Source: Mactromeris polynyma (lineage: Eukaryota; Mollusca; Bivalvia; Venerida; Mactridae). From it: DNA of 64,000 nt. A model generated the notes under the pieces. It was not told the origin of the DNA. It saw only the letters and a list, made by a program, of their open reading frames with translations, and ran no database searches. A program made the translations under genes and the position numbers. Of this stretch, positions 1 through 15,000 are shown in pieces (positions within the stretch are counted from its first letter, which is position 1; every line of letters begins with the position of its first letter). The stretch spans positions 56,174,431 through 56,238,430 of the forward strand of contig JASFXZ010000002.1 of assembly GCA_032209605.1 (NCBI GenBank), in the 5' to 3' direction.

Positions 1-3000
1 TATCTGTCCAAGCATGGAGGACATACTAATGCATGGACAGATCATGAAAGGGTGGGTAGCTTGTGTTACATGGACATTAATTCAGCACTGCTTTTATGCA
101 CATTGAGGTTGACAATTGTTGAAATTAGTTAGCTCGGTATTTTTTCTGACTATTACTTTAATACTTTGAAGCTTACGATATTCAATTATTGGTACATCAA
201 TATTATGTCTTTATGTAGCCATTTGAGTTTTATATCAAAGAGTAGTTATTTAAATATGAGAAATAAAGACTGTCAAGATTTTTTTCAAACCAGCATTAAT
301 GTATTAAAGAAAACTAGGTCTATAATCTATCAAAGCATTTCTAGGTTTAGAGCATTCAGTTAATCTTGATGTGTATTCTCGTTTGAATTCATATAACTCA
401 CAATGTAATACTGCTCTTTTTACTCATTGAAACTACAAAATTACAATCTTTGATTTGTAGGCAATGTACAAATACACTGAAAAAACTTTTCTGATTGGCC
501 AACTGATATTTCTTGTGTGAAGGAATATCTGTTTTTATCCCACTGGTAAATTTTATGCATTGTACATTTCAACATTTTGAAGATTGTGAAATGTTACTGT
601 ACAAAATGCTGCAACTTTGGTTGAATTTATCATTTATTTTGACAGATAATACAATATTGCTGTGACCAAATAGAAAGACATTTGAGTGTACATGAATTTG
701 AAATGTATAATATATTTCAATAACATATGTCTACATTGATTTGTAATTTCTTGTTATATAATACTTTTACCACATGTATTTTTCAGACATGCTTCTACTT
801 CGAGGTGGAGAGAGATTATTATAGAAAATCTTTGGACAAATTTGCTCAGTTTTTTGTGTCTCCGTTACTTCTACAGGATAGTGTGGACAGGGAAATACAA
901 GCTGTTGATAGTGGTATGGTTTAGTATTAATGTCATATCACATCTTCTTGTAAAATGATTTCAGATTTTTTATATGATATAAAATACATAAAACAAATAA
1001 AAAAGTATATGAAATTAATCGTTATTACTAATGTAAAACGCTAAAAATATACTCATACATGTAATTAATGTAAAAACGAAAGATGATGCAACATTCCCAG
1101 CTGATTCAATAAAGGGAAGTGCTTAACTGAGGAAAAGAGAGAAATATTTGTGGCAAATACAGATATTTAATGTTCGTTGTATCGTTTTTGATGTCAAAAA
1201 TGTTCAAGTGATCTGTTTTCAAACTGACAGTAAAGTAAAAGTAAATAAAATGTGCTTCAATGACATGTGAACAAATTAACCTATATTTTAAATTGCTTGT
1301 GTAGAATTTCAGGAGAGAGTTTCTAGCGATACAGACAGATTGAATCAAATACTTTCAGCAACAGCCAAGGAAGGTCATCCTATGTCTAAATTCATGGCAG
1401 GTAAGACTTTGCATTATATGTTTGTATAGTTACATGTGTGAAATAAAGTTGAAGATTTAGTGAGAATTATCAGCTAAACTTGTATTTCTTACTCTGTTTT
1501 AACATTATTTTTTACCTAAAGTCTTTATTTATGTTTCCTGCATGCACAGTGTGTTAAATATGCTTCAGTTTAATCTCAACTGTATCTATTGGACCCAAAT
1601 TATGAAACTAGTTTTCAACTTATACTAATCACTCTTGGTTATTGCCAGATATGTATTGAAATATCCAATGAAAGTTCATGCAACGTGCTAAAATTCAGCC
1701 ATATTGCAATAAACAACGGTATAATCTTGTAGACTGGTAAAGAATGATATTTGTTTGTTATTTCTGTTTAAAGTTGTCCTTGCATTTCTATTATAGGTAA
1801 CTTGAAAAGCTTGAAAACTACTCCAGAACAGCAAGGGATAGATGTATATGGAAGATTGAGGAATTTCTTTGACAGATATTACACTGCTCAGTATATGACA
1901 TTGGCTGTTCATTCTAAACGTATGACTCTTATTTTGCTACAGTATTTCAAATCTTTATGCCATCACTCTGAAAGGGGATCATTTGTCCTTGTCCTTCCAT
2001 TTGTCCTTCAGTAACAAACTCTTGTGCCACACATATCTCCAGAAGTATATGAGCCATAGACACTACGAGCTTGTGAAGTTGTGCACCTGGGTTTTTTTTG
2101 TCTTGCGTCTATTTATCATCGCCACCAGTTTCCCATATGGGTGGTGCCTCCAGATGAATGTTAGTCATTATAGATTTATGGAGGATAGTGCAAGATACAG
2201 AAGATGCCCCAGTTTCAAAAACACGCCTTGTTCTTTTTACGTGTCTGATGTAAAACATCGTTCATGGGGCCTCAGTTTTTGTCTCTATCCGAAAGACTGT
2301 TAGTGGTGGAGCGGGGATCGAACCTGCTACCCCTGGATTACAAGTCCAGCGTGTTACCACTGGACCACGGATCCGCTATTTGGGTTTGTGTGTTGCATCA
2401 CCCCTGTATATGCAAAGTTAAGACCCTTGACTTAGTAAAACAAATAACATATTGAGTATGCTATCTTGAGTTGAGCATATCTCCAAAGCATGTAACACAT
2501 TGCCTGTATTCTGAAATATATACTTTTTTCTATATGGTACAGGAAACATATTGTTTTAGACTGAAACTATAGTGCTATATGTACCTAGTTTTCCCTGTAT
2601 TCTAACTTGTCCTCAAATACATATTTTGGTTTTGTTTTGCAATATTGATATTGTGATTTCAGATAAACTGGATACAATGGAATCTTGGGTGAGAGAAAGT
2701 TTTAGCGATGTACATAACAAGTAAGTCAAATGAAAACTAATCTGTTATTTTATCCCATTTTTTTATCCCAATGTGTTTTAATCATTCTAAGAAACACAAT
2801 TATTCTTGAAATGTAACTGAACTGTATACATTCTAAACAGTTTTATATGATAATCCAAACCGGGCTATATGGTTATGGAGTAACGGTACAAGATTTTCAA
2901 GATGATCCTTTACAGTCAGACCTTGTTCATTTGAATTTATCAGGTCCGAAATTTTATTTCGAATAATACATGGTTTTGAACAGCTCATTTCAATTTAACG

Positions 3001-6000
3001 TGCTCAAGAAGATACATCAGGACTTGATACTTCTTTTGGATGATACCAAATATTAAGATAGAAGGTTGTCGAATAAAAGAGCTCTGACTGTATCTTGTAT
3101 TAAATATTCAGGGAAGTGTTATTTGACTTGAATGAAAACTTTCATAGTCATAAACAATTATGCTTTATTTATGCAGCAAGGAAGTTCCACTGACATTTGG
3201 TGCCCAACTTGAACCTTTCAACACAGCTGAATTCAGAAAAATCTATAAAGGTAATTAATGTGTAATTAATGCAATAACAATATATTGGTATCAATAAAGC
3301 TGTTGTTTTAAGTCTGTCAATTGACAACCAGATTTCCGCAAGTTGTCCGCTGATTAGCATTCACAAAACAGATTATAATTTGTACTGTGGTGTACTTTAT
3401 ATGATTAGTCTTCAATTATATGTGTTTTGTAATGCATTAAAAGTATTGAAGGTAACACTGCGTAATTAGATACGTTCTGATTTAAAGTTTCAATTTTGTT
3501 ATTTTATTGATATTTAGGATGTATAGTGGTTTATGTGTTCTTTATTGACATTTAACAAGAAGCTGATCTTCTATACAATGGATTTCTTGCTAAATAAATA
3601 AATTGTTCTTCAGTTATTGATATTGTCATTTTTATAGAATCAAGGTGAAATTTTGAAATTATGTTTCAGTAATTCCTGTTGAGAAAACACATAAACTGTA
3701 TGTAACATGGCCATTACAACCGCTACAAAAACTGTATAGGTAAGTTTCGAGATCAGAGTTGATGGTGTCCCTGGGTTTGCAATGTCTGCTTTATTGACAA
3801 CATAACAGGGTATTTATTTAGATGTAGTGTTAACATCCTTTGAAAAGTTATAAGAGATGAATTTGTTAACATTTGCTTATGCAGATAACTTTGATCAATA
3901 CAGTGGTTTTATATGACAACTCCATGTGATAAAATAGGCATATATCTGACAAAGGCATTAGTGTTCTCTGCATATTACCAGAATTCTGCTGATTGGCAGA
4001 ATTCCATGGATTTCAGGTTCACCAGGACCGTTTCACCCTTGCCGCATGTTACCCACTGTGGAACTACCAGAGGGCCTAAGGCAGCCCCTTGACTGCCTTT
4101 CTGCAAAGTTAATCTGATTTCAAAATTTTTCATTCTCTTTCCTGTGTACAGCTATAGAAAGCTTTAACATTTAGAATTGATATATTTCCAGATTTACTGC
4201 TCACATACTGATTGATAATGTATTATACTTGCATATTTTACTACTTTCCATGTATATCTTCAACTCAGTAGCTTGGAAGACTTTGTGGAGTTTGATATTT
4301 AAGTTTTTATTTTTATTTTAGAACAAAACCTTTGGAATACATATCAAACCTACTGAACCATGAAGGGGAAGGCGGTATATATTCATACTTGAAGAAAAGG
4401 TATATTTTCTTAATTTTGTTATAAATATTACATTACTTTTTCTAAATATAATATTGCATATTACAAATAGTTCAATCTGTAGTTCTGTAGGTATATAGTT
4501 CAGTGCTGTAACCCAGTATTCAATAGACTCATACTATATGTTCATTCTCCTGTTGTTTGCCTTGGAAAACAGTTTTACCCACTCCCGCACAACACTGAAC
4601 AGTGTCATAAAGCTGTGTTGTTTTTCTCCTCTTAATAAATTAGTTGATAATAACTTTCAAAAACAAATTTGTTTTACTTGGGGCACAGTGCTTCTTGTCC
4701 TGAGCGACCCTCTGTTTAGCAATATATTCTCAATGGGGTATTTAGATTTAGGAAACACAGATAACCACCACAAATTTAAATAGACACAGAATGGAAACGC
4801 TTTATCAGCCAGCTTGCAAATGTTGATAACGCTCTGTGATTGCAATTTCTTTTTCTTTGAAAATATTGTTTATGACTTCTGACCAAAACATTAATTATAA
4901 GTGGATATCTTGTCGACCTGAAAAGGTCGCAGTTTCAGACGTTTTGTGAGCAGAATTGTTTGCGAAGCGTAGAAATGAGTGTTGATTTAATAGTAAAATA
5001 CATAAAAACAAGGAAAATTACCCTGGGTGATATACCATGCAAAATTCTCAAAAAATGTGACATTGTGAACCAATCATAGACTATTAGATAGTGTATTCTA
5101 TTAATATTGACTGGTGGTCTGTACATTTTACAGATTTTGGGCAGTTGAACTCCTTGGTGGTAACGCAGGGGACGGTTATGATATGAACACAACATGGACA
5201 GGTTTTGATATGTGTGTAACTTTGACTGATGAAGGCTTGAAAAACTGGGAGAAGGTATGTGAAAATATACTCTTCAAATTTTCATCTTCCTATTTGTGTG
5301 TTTGTTTAATACATGTATATCTTATATTTTTATTATGATGTAAAAGTTTATAAGTTCGGAAAGTTTCTTCCACTGCTAATACCTGGGATATTCACTACAT
5401 GACTTGAAGACCCATTATGAACATTGGAATCATGATGCAAAAAGTATCAAACTTTACTGTGCTGAGTATTGTTGTAAAACAGCACTTAGATATATGTACA
5501 TCAGCTGTACAAACTTTGTGGAAAAAAAACTTAATTTGTTTTCAGGTTGTAAAAGTAATTTTTGAGTACATAGATTTACTGAATAGAGAAGGCCTTCAGG
5601 AATGGTTCTATGATGAATTAAAACAAGTGGAGGAGATCAAATTCAGATGGAAAGAAAAGGTTGTTGTTTCATTTTTCTGTATCGGTTAAAATTCTTGCAC
5701 TTTTCCGTTTGTTTATTTATTTATTAATTCATGACACATAGTCATTTACTGATGATATTATATAATTGTTTATGAGTTCTATGTGATGAAAAACACAGCT
5801 CTGGGTTTGGAATAAAACGGTGTTCAGTGAAATGTGCATAATTAATAATTTTTATTTAGTTCAGTGAAATGTACAGAAATTGTCATGTTTATTCAGAAGA
5901 GAAGATAAATACAGTAAGACTTCACTTAAGGACCACCAAGATATTAGGACCACCTCATTCATGAGACCAGTTTTTATTTGGTTCTGCTGTATTTTAACTT

Positions 6001-9000
6001 GATATTCAGATGATCTCAGAACTCATGGTGGCCTTATTTCTTATGTATCACTATGTTGTTTCTTACCATTAACAAGTTTACCTATATTGTAACTTATTTA
6101 GTTGTTAGCCTATAATTTGATATGTTAAATTTTTATTTCCTGTAGTTTGCAATGCTGCTTGATGGAAGATAATGCTTAATTATATATTTTATAGGGAGAT
6201 CCTACAAGTTATGTGGAGAAGATAGTAGATAATATGCAGCTGTATCCACCACAAGATTATCTCTCAGGCCACAGATTGCTGTATACTTATGATGAACAGG
6301 TGCTCTTTATTTGCTTACATTCAGAACTATCATATATTGTCCAGTTATATAATTCTAGTTTAGTTTACGCAGTAAAATGGTAGTTATTTCTATTGAGAAT
6401 TTTCAGAAATGTGGAACATTGATCCCAGATTCATAGTTTCACAACCTAAATTTTTAATCAGTTAAAAGTAATGGATTGCTCACTGTATCAGGATAAACTT
6501 AAGTAAATGAAATTGTTACAGTTTTCAGTACAGAATCATTATATGGATAAAAAAGTTTTGAGGCATTGTTACGTATCCAATGTAGTTGTACTGACAGGCG
6601 AGTTCTGTGGTGGTAATGAATAACTCAATTTCTAATGTGTGCTCCTGAGATAATTTTATTTCAAAGTTCTTTTTGCTTCTAGCTTGTTCTAGCATGTTCA
6701 AACACATCATAGCACGATTAACTAAAATAAAAGACAATCAATCGTAAGAATAAAGAAAACATAATACAAAGCATACGTTAACTAAACCAATGGTCCATGT
6801 ATGTACTACAAACAAATCTTACACATGATACATCAGACTGTAATTGACATAAAAAATACAGAGACAGAATGCAACAATTTATAGTGAACAAGGGGAACAA
6901 CTCTTGCCTAATCATAAATAAAGGCTACATGATTTGTCTCCCTTTGTTTTGGTAGAAATATGCGACGAAGAAAGCATCAAGTAGTACTTCAGTATTGACG
7001 CAAGTAACCGGACATTATTATGTGTAACAAAGGCATCAATATTCAATATAACAATAGAAAACATAGCTGACAACTACTAAGAACAGATATCTTTACTGCT
7101 CGTGAAGAAAGACTATTACAGAATAAATACGTTCTCGACTAGAAATAACATAGACTAGCAAATACACAGACGCATCCTAGAAATCCTGACGCGAACGTTC
7201 GTACGTTTCAATACATAACAACAATATGACATTAACATTTGTCATAATGAGACCAAACTGAAAGTAAACTAGGAAAAACATGTGGCTTAATAGACGCCAT
7301 CTTGCATTGCACACATGGAGTTCGGACAATCAACATACAACAGGCGAAATTGCATAAATTCTAAACGCAAGTCTAACGAAAACTATACAAGCACGAAGTT
7401 AATATAATGATACAACTTATGGCTTACCAAATTTAGAGTTTCCTGCCCCAGTACAAGTTATATATACAAAAAAGTTCGCAAACTTTCGCAGCCCGCACAA
7501 TGTGGCCTACATGGTTTCTGTCTCAACTCGCGCATGCGCACAGGTCATTCGTACCAAAACGATGTCACATAGATTTCAGTATTAACATGATGCGATTATA
7601 AAAACAACGAAATAATTCATGAAATATAAACATAGCATAAAAAACATTTATGACATGATTTCAATATGTAATACTGTATATATATATCAACTAACTGTCA
7701 GTTTACACAAGACGGACAAATATGAGTAACAGGATGTGTACTAAATCACATACATTTAAGTGGCTTTATCTCATATACTAAAGACGGTATAGAAAAGCTA
7801 TGGCCGTTACAGTAGTACATATATACTTGAAGCCATTAAAAACGCAACTATTTGAACTAGGCGTCATTTTGTAGTACCAACTGTTAAAAGCGTGTTACTG
7901 TCATCTATGTGTTAATTCTTGTTCAAAACTTTACTTAACTCAAGACTTATTATTTTTTATTTCATTATTGATTAATTATGAGAGGTTTCATAGGTCTACT
8001 GCACTTGAAGGCAATGATTCAGTCTTAAGTTGTACAACTTGAAGAGGAATCACAGTGACACTTGATTTACTATATTGCAGGTTATAAAAGACTGCATGAA
8101 CTATCTTACAGTTGATAACTGTAACATCATGATTCTTTCTAACAATTATACTGAGAAAGATTGTCAATTGAAAGAAGACTGGTATGGTACACATTACAGT
8201 GTGGAAGATATATCATCTGATATGATACAAGACTGGTCAGGTAAGTACTTGCATTAATTACTAGTATGAGACATCTCTCAAGTACCTGCTATTTAAGTAA
8301 ATCAGTAAGTAAATAAATTGTTTATCATAGTGACATGTGTACAAAGTATTTGCATACACACATGTTATAATATATTGCAATAGTAACTAGGCCCAATTGA
8401 CCTATATATATCACATAAAATACGATTAGTAAACATATAAATATACAAATTGAAAGCAAAACATGCATATGAGTTCACAAAATATAACAGGAATAATGTT
8501 TGTACTAAAGAATCAGCCCATAATGATTATTCCACATGACTATATGTGTGCTTCAACTACACTTGTCAATTTAACAGACTGTAAAAAGATATATGACAAT
8601 CATTATAATAAGTACGATGTACCTACATTCAATAACAAAATCTGCTGTAAGGCATTCACATAGGATAAATTGAGATGATATTTTCTGCATTATACTTGTG
8701 TTAACTATATTTTACATTTCAGATATTCAGCCTTGTGATGAACTGTTCTTGCCAAAACCAAACAACTTTATTGGTAAGGATATGCTTTTATCTGTTCTGA
8801 TACATTCAATGTGTATCTCCCCTCTTTGGAAGCATTTACATCTATGTTTGTCTTTCCTTCCTTCTGTGTAACATAAGTTTGTGTCCTGCATGTGTCAAAC
8901 ATGTAAATGGGTAATATTAACAAGATTTCACAGGAATATTGGTCAGCTAATAAAGTTGTGTACATGTGTACCACAATGTCAGTCTTGGTACGAGCAGAGT

Positions 9001-12000
9001 AATGAAGTCTGACTTCGTAAGAAGTGCCAGAACAACTATTGTTACTAGCTTATATGTTTGAAGGTTTGAATCTTATTTTTGAAACCAATACAATATATTT
9101 TATTTTAGCTACTGATTGCAAATTGAAAGAGGTACCAGAAGAAGATTTGTGTTCAGTTCCGCAGTTAGTGTCGTCTGCTTCTAGTCATAAACTCTTCTAC
9201 AAAAAAGATACAAAATTCAATGTTCCGAAAGGTATGGAAATAGCATTTTTGAATTACTAGTGAAGTGAATATTTTGGTCATCAGAATTTTTAACAATATG
9301 TATGTGTACATGATACCATTCTCCTCAAATGTTAACTTTATTTTGATGTTGTTTAAATGTCTTAGTTGATACAGCTCACTCAAATGTCTTAGTTGATACA
9401 GCTCACTCAAATGTCTTAGTTGATACAGCTCACTCAAATGTCTTAGTTGATACAGCTCACTCAAATGTCTTAGTTGATACAGCTCGCTCAAATGTCTTAG
9501 TTGATACAGCTCACTCAAATGTCTTAGTTGATACAGCTCGCTCAAATGTCTTAGTTGATACAGCTCACTCAAATGTCTTAGTTGATACAGCTCACTCAAA
9601 TGTCTTAGTTGATACAGCTCACTCAAATGTCTTAGTTGATACAGCTCACTCAACGGTTCATGTGGTTTGATTTATTAGTTATTTTGTTCACATATAGTGA
9701 TATATTTGTAATGAAGATGTACATAAGATTAGGAAGGTATATTCAACATCACATATGATCGACTAGTAACATCAGCTACAAAGCTCTTGTGTGACCAACA
9801 AGGCATCCTCTAACAGATACTTACCTGGGCTTATTTATCTCCTGATACTACTCTTTTATCATACCCCTGCCATTCTGAGAATGGTGAAGAGGCATAATGT
9901 TATCCCGGTCCTTCTGTCTTTGCATCTGTCCGTGCAAAAATTGGTTTCCGATCAATAAAACATGAAAGGATATTGGGCACATATGTAAAGGATGATAAAA
10001 TACAGGTCAAGTTCAATATCGGTTACAATTCATTGATTATATTTTGAAGTCATGTATTTGTTTATCAATGTATATATTGTTGACTCATTTAAACACTTAT
10101 CTTTTACTTACAGGGTTCATATACATGAATCTGAAAAGTCCTGTTGTGTGGGAAAGTTTAAAAAGGTATTGCTGTTTCATAGTGTCTTCTTTCCTGTGTT
10201 GTAATTTGTTTCTGTTGAATTGTTTTCATAATATGTCAGTGTTCATGTCATTTTTCACATTCCAGTATTTTAAATTATTTTAAGTATGCTCTAAATACAG
10301 ACTTTCTGATTTCAACATTATTAAGCATAGAATAAACTTTAGTTGAACCATGGCATGTCTTCCTATATTTGACAAGCGAACTGATTTTGATTTAATTACA
10401 GAAAAATGAAACGAAAATATATATATATATAACCTAATGATATTTCTGTATAATTTCAGTTCTACTTTGTTAGACTTGTTTGTTGAAACTTTGAACCAGA
10501 ATATCTCAGAACCTACATACCCAGCTGTTGTAGCCGGATACAGGTGTGACAATGATTACATTCTGATTTTTACGATTTTACGAAACAAACATTGCCTCTC
10601 TACCTTAATTATTTTATCACAAGCAAAGCTGACTGTGGCTAAAAAATGACACTTAAACGATAACAGATTTCTTTGTTGTGAATTGGCGGCCTTACTTAAA
10701 GACTGTTTTTCATACAAATTACTACAATGCTTATGATCAATTTGCACAGTTGTTTCTTGTTTTTAAAGAATAGGGTTTTATAGCTTTTTTTATTTTATTG
10801 GAATAAACAATGTCCATATTGCCACCTCATCTATGTTGCAAACATAAGTCCAGCCTTCAGCACAATATAGTAGACAGAACTGATTTCCATTGATATAACC
10901 TTAAAGTGGTTTCACATTATTCAAAATGTTTTGGAAATATGTTAAAATATTTAAATGAAAATAAAAAAAACATTGTTAAATTGTAGGATTGGTGTCCATG
11001 TACAAACCTCCCAGACAGGAGTGGGAGTTAGTGTAAATGGATTCAATCACAAAATACAGGTATGCATAAGGTATACTTTATCTACTTGAGGTTCACAATG
11101 TTATAGAATAATAATATGCAACTATATTTCCTTATAAAATCAGTAGGTTTTAACTTGTGTTGATCGGCTTTGGTTTTGTTCGGTTAAGCTCATCTGTTTT
11201 GTTAGATGGTCATTCATTGATTCAGCGGATTTTTATTATGCTGGACATTGATAAACTTTCCATTTAAAATATTGTTGATTCTATTCTGAATTAATTTCTA
11301 TAATAATATTATGTATATTATTACCGATTATTGCAGAACATGATACTATAATGGCACACATGTCATGTAAGATAAATCGTTCAATTTAAAACGTTCCCTT
11401 CAGAATAAAATTGAAGTTTAAAAAGACTTAGAAAGGGTGAAATGGCTGTGGTATACAAGGTTCCGTGAATCAGCATGTTAAAATTTATTTTGGTTTGCAG
11501 ATTGATAAGATGTGATTGATATAAGTGCTGAAACAAGTAGTTACATGCATCAGGTTCATTATAATGTGTATGTATCATGTTACTGGATACCTGAGTGATC
11601 TTATCATGCATATGAACGTTCTCAAAGATTTGAAGATGTTCCAATTTCAGATTGACAGTACTCAAATTTTATTCAATATCACCAAATATTGCAAAACAAT
11701 CTCTGATTAATTAGTATGTTTTTGCTGGCACTAAAGACTCATCATTTACTGATGTACATGTACTTAATTACTGCACATACTTTCAGGAGGTGCTACAGCT
11801 TGTATTTGATGTGATGGTCAACTTTAAATGTTCACCTGAGCTTTTCTCTGCAATGAAATCAGAACTGAAGAAAACGTACCATAATAATATTATGAAGCCT
11901 TCAACTGCTGCCAGGTAATGTCTGAGTATAACTTGTATGCATACAATGTGAACTTGTTTCTGCTAAATCTTACATGCTGTTTAGAAATGTACAAGTTATC

Positions 12001-15000
12001 TGAGATACGAAGGTTTTAATGAAATTTCACTAAGTAATCAAAACAGTTCTGTTATATTTCATCTATTGATAATATATGTGGTGATACTAAAGTGACAATA
12101 GATTACCTTGAGAAAATGTGAATTAGGATCATTCTGAGTGGTCCTAGCTGCATCTGTAATGTACTTTTGTAATTTTGACATATCAGGTCATTGCGTTGGA
12201 TGGTGACAGAGCGACAGTATTGGTCCAATGCTGACAAATATAGGACTGTTGATGAGTTAACACTGCCGGAACTTCTTGATCTAGTCGAACGCTATCTCAG
12301 TCACATACATGCTGAGTCATTAGTGATTGGAAACTTCACAAAACAGGTACATTTCTATTGCTGCCAGTGTCCGATATTCTTGTTAATGCTTTTATTAGTA
12401 CGGATGTAGATTTTTCTCAATTATTGTGTTTAATTGCAATAACCTTATAGGATTTACCACATATTTGTGACCTTGCATCTCTGAATTATTTTAAGGGGAG
12501 GGACTTAATTATCAAAGAACAGAGTGCATTAACTAATGGTGCGGTAATTGGTTACCAGCACTGTTGACAAAAACAACATTTCATATCAATTCTTGAACAG
12601 GATTGTTTCCTCACCATAGGGTTCATAATAATGGTGCATGCTACGTTTTATTTGATTGATTTAACTTCTGGGGGGTTTCAATTTCACAATCCTGGAGCAT
12701 GTCATGTCTGCTTATTTGCACATGTCACTGACATCATATGATATAGAGAAACGTCTGTTTGAACATACACATTTTTTATTGGACTAGGATACACAACAGA
12801 TAGAGTGAAAAAACTTGGATACCTAGTTAAATCTCAGGGGCTTCGCCCCCTCAACTCAACATATCCTCATGTTTTCGTACTCTTTCTATTAATTGTGTTT
12901 TTATGAGACTGCAAGGTCATTTGAGAATAACTTTAGCATCGTAGGTCATAGAAATCACAAATTTAATCCCAAAGTCGCAAGAGTACTCATATGCTATGTG
13001 TAGCTGTTTTCTGTATGTACGTTAATAATCAGTGTATAACAATCAAAATTGACAATGATCTACAGAATTTTTTTCTATCATTTTTTTAGGAGGCCATTAA
13101 TTTGAATGACTCAGTAATGTCAAGGTTAAAGAGTCCAGAGAAAGTGCCTGAGGAAGCATTACAGGTTTGTTAATTTTCTTAGTTTTGTTTATACTCCCCA
13201 AGAAGATGTTTATGAGGGTCTGTAGGTGCCACTGAGTTGGTCGGTCTGATGTTTTTTGTCTTATCAGCTTCGTCAACAAAACCACTCATTTGATTTAAAG
13301 AACTTTGAGCCAGAGACATTATTCATGTGTTGTTGGCCCTATTGATGTATGATGTACCATCTATTTTCTCTTCTCCTTCTCCTTTACTAGTGTTATGTGC
13401 ATTAGCTATTGTTATATTAAGAGAAAATAAAACTTTCTCATTGTATTTTTCATTTGCTAGATTATTGAACAGAAAAAAACAAGGTTCTGTCATCCGAGAT
13501 TTTTACACTATGAAGTAACATGTTTGCTTTGATTTCACTTTTACAGAACAACTTGATAGAAATACCTCGTCAGAAGATGTATTGCCAGATTCGGAGTTTT
13601 AACCCTGAGGACACTATGTCATGTATCCAAAATTACTATCAGAGTCAACCTGGATCTCTTCATAAATGTTGTCTCAATGATGTACTTCTGGTATGTGACT
13701 TTCTAGTATAGGAAATACTGTGCAACCTCTTGAGAGCAGTACCCCTTGTGACACACAAAGTCTTGTTGATAGTTTACTGTTTATATCTCGAGGAAGGTTG
13801 AATTAACCATCAATTCTTACTACATGACAAAATGATGTCATTGTTAAAGAAAGGTTGTTACTGAAGGGAGAGGACTGCTTTGGAGAGGTTGTTGCTTAAG
13901 GGATAGGGCTGCTTTGAAGAGGTTGTTGTTTAAGGGATAGGGCTGCTTTGGAGAGGTTGTTGCTTAAGGGATAGGGCTGCTTTGAAGAGGTTGTTGTTTA
14001 AGGGATAGGGCTGCTTTGGAGAGGTTGTTGCTTAAGGGATAGGGCTGCTTTGAAGAGGTTGTTGTTTAAGGGATAGGGCTGCTTTGGAGGGGTTGTTGCT
14101 TAACGGATAGGGCTGCTTTGAAGAGGTTGTTGTTTAAGGGATAGGGCTGCTTTGGAGATGTTGTTGCTTAAGGGATAGGGCTGCTTTGAAGAGGTTGTTG
14201 TTTAAGGGATAGGGCTGCTTTGGAGAGGTTGTTGCTTAAGGGATAGGGCTGCTTTGGAGAGGTTGTTGCTTAAGGGATAGGGCTGCTTTGGAGAGGTTGT
14301 TGCTTTAGGGATAGGGCTGCTTTGAAGAAGTTGCACTTTACTATAGTTATTTGTTTTCCATTTTTTTGACATTGAATTCAGTGCATCTGTCAGCATATTT
14401 CTTTCCTCTCTGTCTGTATTAATTTTTTGTTCGTTTTTATTTGTCATATATTGTTCTTTTAAAATAATGTATAATTATAAGTCTTTGTTGAGGCCCACAT
14501 AGAAGCTTGGATTGTGCAGTCACTTCAAATAAAGTATTTATGATTATTACATCTTATTATTGTTATCTGTATTATATGCTGTTATTTCTTTCTTGGTATT
14601 GATGATGACTTTACAATGATGATGCTGGAATTTATTTTTATTCTTTCCTTTATACCCAGTAGAAAAGAATTAGAAAATGATACAATAGTTTTAACTGGGA
14701 GACCTTTGTTGGATTTTTTATTGAATTATAATTTATATTTCAGACTAGAATGACAGAGCCATGCTTTGACACATTAAGAACTAAACAACAACTTGGGTAC
14801 TCTGTCGACTGTGTCAATCATCTAACATGTGGAATAATTGCCATGGGAATAACAGTAGAATACCCAGCACATAAATTCAGGTATCTTGATTATGTTGCAT
14901 GTTATATGTACAGTAAAACCTCAATCATATTTTATTGAGTTTAAATAAAGAGCAAAACAGTGAAAATGGACGTGAAAATTGTTTTCTTAATTTCGAGATG

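Noticed and set aside
2304..2374. Functional tRNA-Thr (TGT) gene
   Set aside because: The acceptor stem halves do not pair and the T stem has a mismatch; the head continues into a SINE body with an A-rich tail.
9165..9653. 162-codon minus-strand frame with an 11-fold 9-residue repeat
   Set aside because: It is the translation of the 27-bp minisatellite, whose period is a multiple of three, running antisense into a nardilysin exon.
12837..12849. ggggcttcgcccc as a terminator or transposon end
   Set aside because: An isolated 5-bp-stem hairpin in an intron, with no partner element or target duplication.
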